Shown piece after piece: positions 4,848 through 6,040 of a DNA stretch of 6,040 nucleotides (position 1 is the first letter of the stretch; each line of letters begins with the position of its first letter). The notes beneath the pieces are model-generated. The model saw only the letters and a list, made by a program, of their open reading frames with translations, searched no databases and was not told where the DNA came from. Made by a program: the position numbers and the translations under genes. The DNA is from Frankiales bacterium (GTDB lineage Bacteria; Actinomycetota; Actinomycetes; Mycobacteriales; SCTD01), in assembly GCA_004299215.1 (NCBI GenBank), contig SCTD01000519.1:1-6040 (forward strand), written 5' to 3'.

Positions 4848-6002
4848 ATGGACCTGTCGCTGAACGCCGAGCAGGACGCCGTCCGCAAGGCCGTCAAGGA
4901 GTGGGTCGACGACGTCGTCGCCCCGCCGGCGCTGGAGAACGACCGCAAGGAGCGCTTCCCCCAGGAGGCGCTCGACGGCCTGCGCCAGACCGGGTTCATC
5001 GGCCTGTCCATCCCCGAGCAGTGGGGCGGCGGTGGCGGCGACCCGCTCTCCTACGTGCTCTTCATCGAGGAGCTCGGGCGGGGCGACGCCAACGTGCGCT
5101 CCATCGTCAGCGTGCACCTCGGTCTGGTGGCCGGGTCGATCGACCGCTGGGGCACGGAGGCGCAGAAGGAGCAGTGGCTCCCGCGGATGGCCACGGGCGA
5201 GGTGCTCGGCTGCTTCGGCCTGACCGAGCCCGACTACGGCTCGAACCCGGCCGACCTGCAGGCCACCGCGGTGAAGCAGGCGGACGGGGGCTACGTCCTC
5301 AACGGCAACAAGATCTTCATCACCAACGGCACCATCGCCGGCGTCACCCTGTTCATGGCGCGCACCGGGGGCGAGGGGGCCCGGGGCGTGAGCGCCTTCC
5401 TGGTGCCCAACGACGCGGAGGGCTTCGAGGCCCGACCGATCCACGGCAAGCTCGGCCTGCGCTCCTGCGACACCGCCGAGCTCGTGCTGCGCGACGTCAA
5501 GGTCGGTCCCGAGGCGCTGCTGGGCGGCGAGGAGGGCAAGGGCATCCGGGTCGCGCTGACCGCGCTCAACGACGGCCGGATGTCGCTCGGCGCCTCCTGC
5601 ACGGGCCTCGGCCAGGCCGCGCTCGACACGATGGTCGCCTACACCAAGGACCGGGTGCAGTTCGGCAAGCCGGTCGCCGGTCACCAGCTCGTCCAGGCGC
5701 TCATCGCCGACACGGCCGTCGAGGTCGACTGCGCCCGGCTGCTCACCTGGCGGGTCGCCGACCTCAAGACGCGCGGCGAGGACTACTCGCTCGCGGCCTC
5801 TAAGGCGAAGTACTACGCCAGCGAGATGTCGGTGCGCGCCGCGAACGCCTGCGTGCAGGCGCACGGCGGCTACGGCTACATCGACGAGTACGCCGCGGGG
5901 AAGTACCTGCGAGACGCCCGCGTTACGACGCTGTACGAAGGCACCTCGCAGATCCAGCAGCTGATCATCGGCCGCGCGCTCACGGGAATCTCAGCCTTCT
6001 GA
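4848..6002 (+). CDS. Acyl-CoA dehydrogenase (FAD-dependent, short/branched-chain type)
   Basis: This 384-residue protein has the normal length for the family and covers the N-terminal helical, middle beta and C-terminal helical domains. It would oxidise an acyl-CoA to the trans-2-enoyl-CoA, passing electrons through FAD to an electron-transfer flavoprotein in the cytoplasm. Visible motifs: GLTEPDYGSNPAD (124-136, first family signature), KIFITNG (155-161, FAD-contact strand), RVQFGKP (269-275) and QAHGGYGYIDEY (337-348, second signature). Catalytic base Glu364 lies in LYEGTSQIQ, the location used by short- and medium-chain enzymes, so it should be active. The first signature has GSN where GSD is usual. 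ATG 4848 has GGGAG (4834-4838) nine bases upstream. The substrate cannot be read from the sequence: short-chain fatty, branched-chain amino-acid-derived or glutaryl-type acyl-CoA are all possible. The next gene starts 16 nt later, so the two are probably co-transcribed. Confidence 0.95.
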   Translation: MDLSLNAEQDAVRKAVKEWVDDVVAPPALENDRKERFPQEALDGLRQTGFIGLSIPEQWGGGGGDPLSYVLFIEELGRGDANVRSIVSVHLGLVAGSIDRWGTEAQKEQWLPRMATGEVLGCFGLTEPDYGSNPADLQATAVKQADGGYVLNGNKIFITNGTIAGVTLFMARTGGEGARGVSAFLVPNDAEGFEARPIHGKLGLRSCDTAELVLRDVKVGPEALLGGEEGKGIRVALTALNDGRMSLGASCTGLGQAALDTMVAYTKDRVQFGKPVAGHQLVQALIADTAVEVDCARLLTWRVADLKTRGEDYSLAASKAKYYASEMSVRAANACVQAHGGYGYIDEYAAGKYLRDARVTTLYEGTSQIQQLIIGRALTGISAF

Positions 6003-6018
6003 CGAAGGGGGGACCCGC

Positions 6019-6040
6019 ATGAGCGAGATGTACTCCTTCT
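6019..6040 (+). CDS. Start of a downstream gene (3' partial, unidentified)
   Basis: ATG at 6019 is preceded by AAGGGGGGA (6005-6013) five bases upstream and opens a frame reading MSEMYSF before the window ends. The 16-nt gap from the acyl-CoA dehydrogenase stop and the strong ribosome-binding site suggest a second gene of the same operon. Seven residues are too few to assign a function. Partners common in this position, such as another acyl-CoA dehydrogenase or an enoyl-CoA hydratase, are only guesses. Confidence 0.6.

Noticed and set aside
4689..5864. 391-codon open frame on the minus strand opposite the acyl-CoA dehydrogenase
   Set aside because: It is antisense to a gene with all family motifs, and its translation is low-complexity Arg/Gly/Ala/Val with no recognisable domain. 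Long antisense frames are expected in high-GC DNA.
1..6040. A novel defence, mobile or biosynthetic system
   Set aside because: Every complete gene except the small HTH belongs to a well-known family. There are no transposase, integrase, toxin-antitoxin, CRISPR or phage-like sequences, and no tRNA or attachment-site repeats were seen.

Overview
This window comes from a high-GC actinobacterium. The evidence is a strong G/C third-position bias, GTG starts with purine-rich ribosome-binding sites, an IdeR/DtxR-type iron box, a small helix-turn-helix protein of a type I know only from Actinomycetota, and an ABC-F protein whose C-terminus looks actinobacterial. The genus cannot be fixed from this sequence.

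Layout: positions 1-683 (+) hold the C-terminal half of an ABC-F ATPase whose N-terminus lies outside the window. It converges on a three-gene operon on the minus strand, read from 4412 down to 680: a periplasmic-type iron(III) lipoprotein (fbpA-like, 4412-3396), a fused double permease (fbpB-like, 3399-1708) and an ATPase (fbpC-like, 1711-680). Both internal junctions are 4-nt GTGA stop/start overlaps, so translation is probably coupled. The last gene and the ABC-F gene end tail to tail, with their TAG stops sharing the palindrome CTAG at 680-683. A 162-bp divergent intergenic region (4413-4574) contains a good match to an IdeR/DtxR operator overlapping the likely -10/start region of fbpA. 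It also holds the weaker, unassigned promoter region of the rightward genes. On the right, a 69-residue helix-turn-helix protein (4575-4784, +) is followed by a complete acyl-CoA dehydrogenase (4848-6002, +) and the first seven codons of another gene (6019 onward, +), 16 nt further on.

Function: the leftward operon encodes a complete ferric-iron ABC importer (capture, passage through the membrane, ATP hydrolysis), predicted to be iron-repressed. The rightward part is ordinary housekeeping: a probable DNA-binding protein of unknown role and a fatty-acid or branched-chain acyl-CoA oxidation gene. From memory, mycobacteria carry an ABC-F gene directly followed by a tiny HTH regulator (Rv1473-Rv1473A). 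The present order suggests that the iron operon sits inside such a pair; this is an inference that needs comparative data.

I see no RNA gene, CRISPR array, insertion sequence or phage feature, and nothing that amounts to a new defence or biosynthetic system. The points worth a second look are the iron-box architecture, the operon's placement, the changed iron-ligand set in the binding protein, and the altered Walker B/D-loop in the ATPase.
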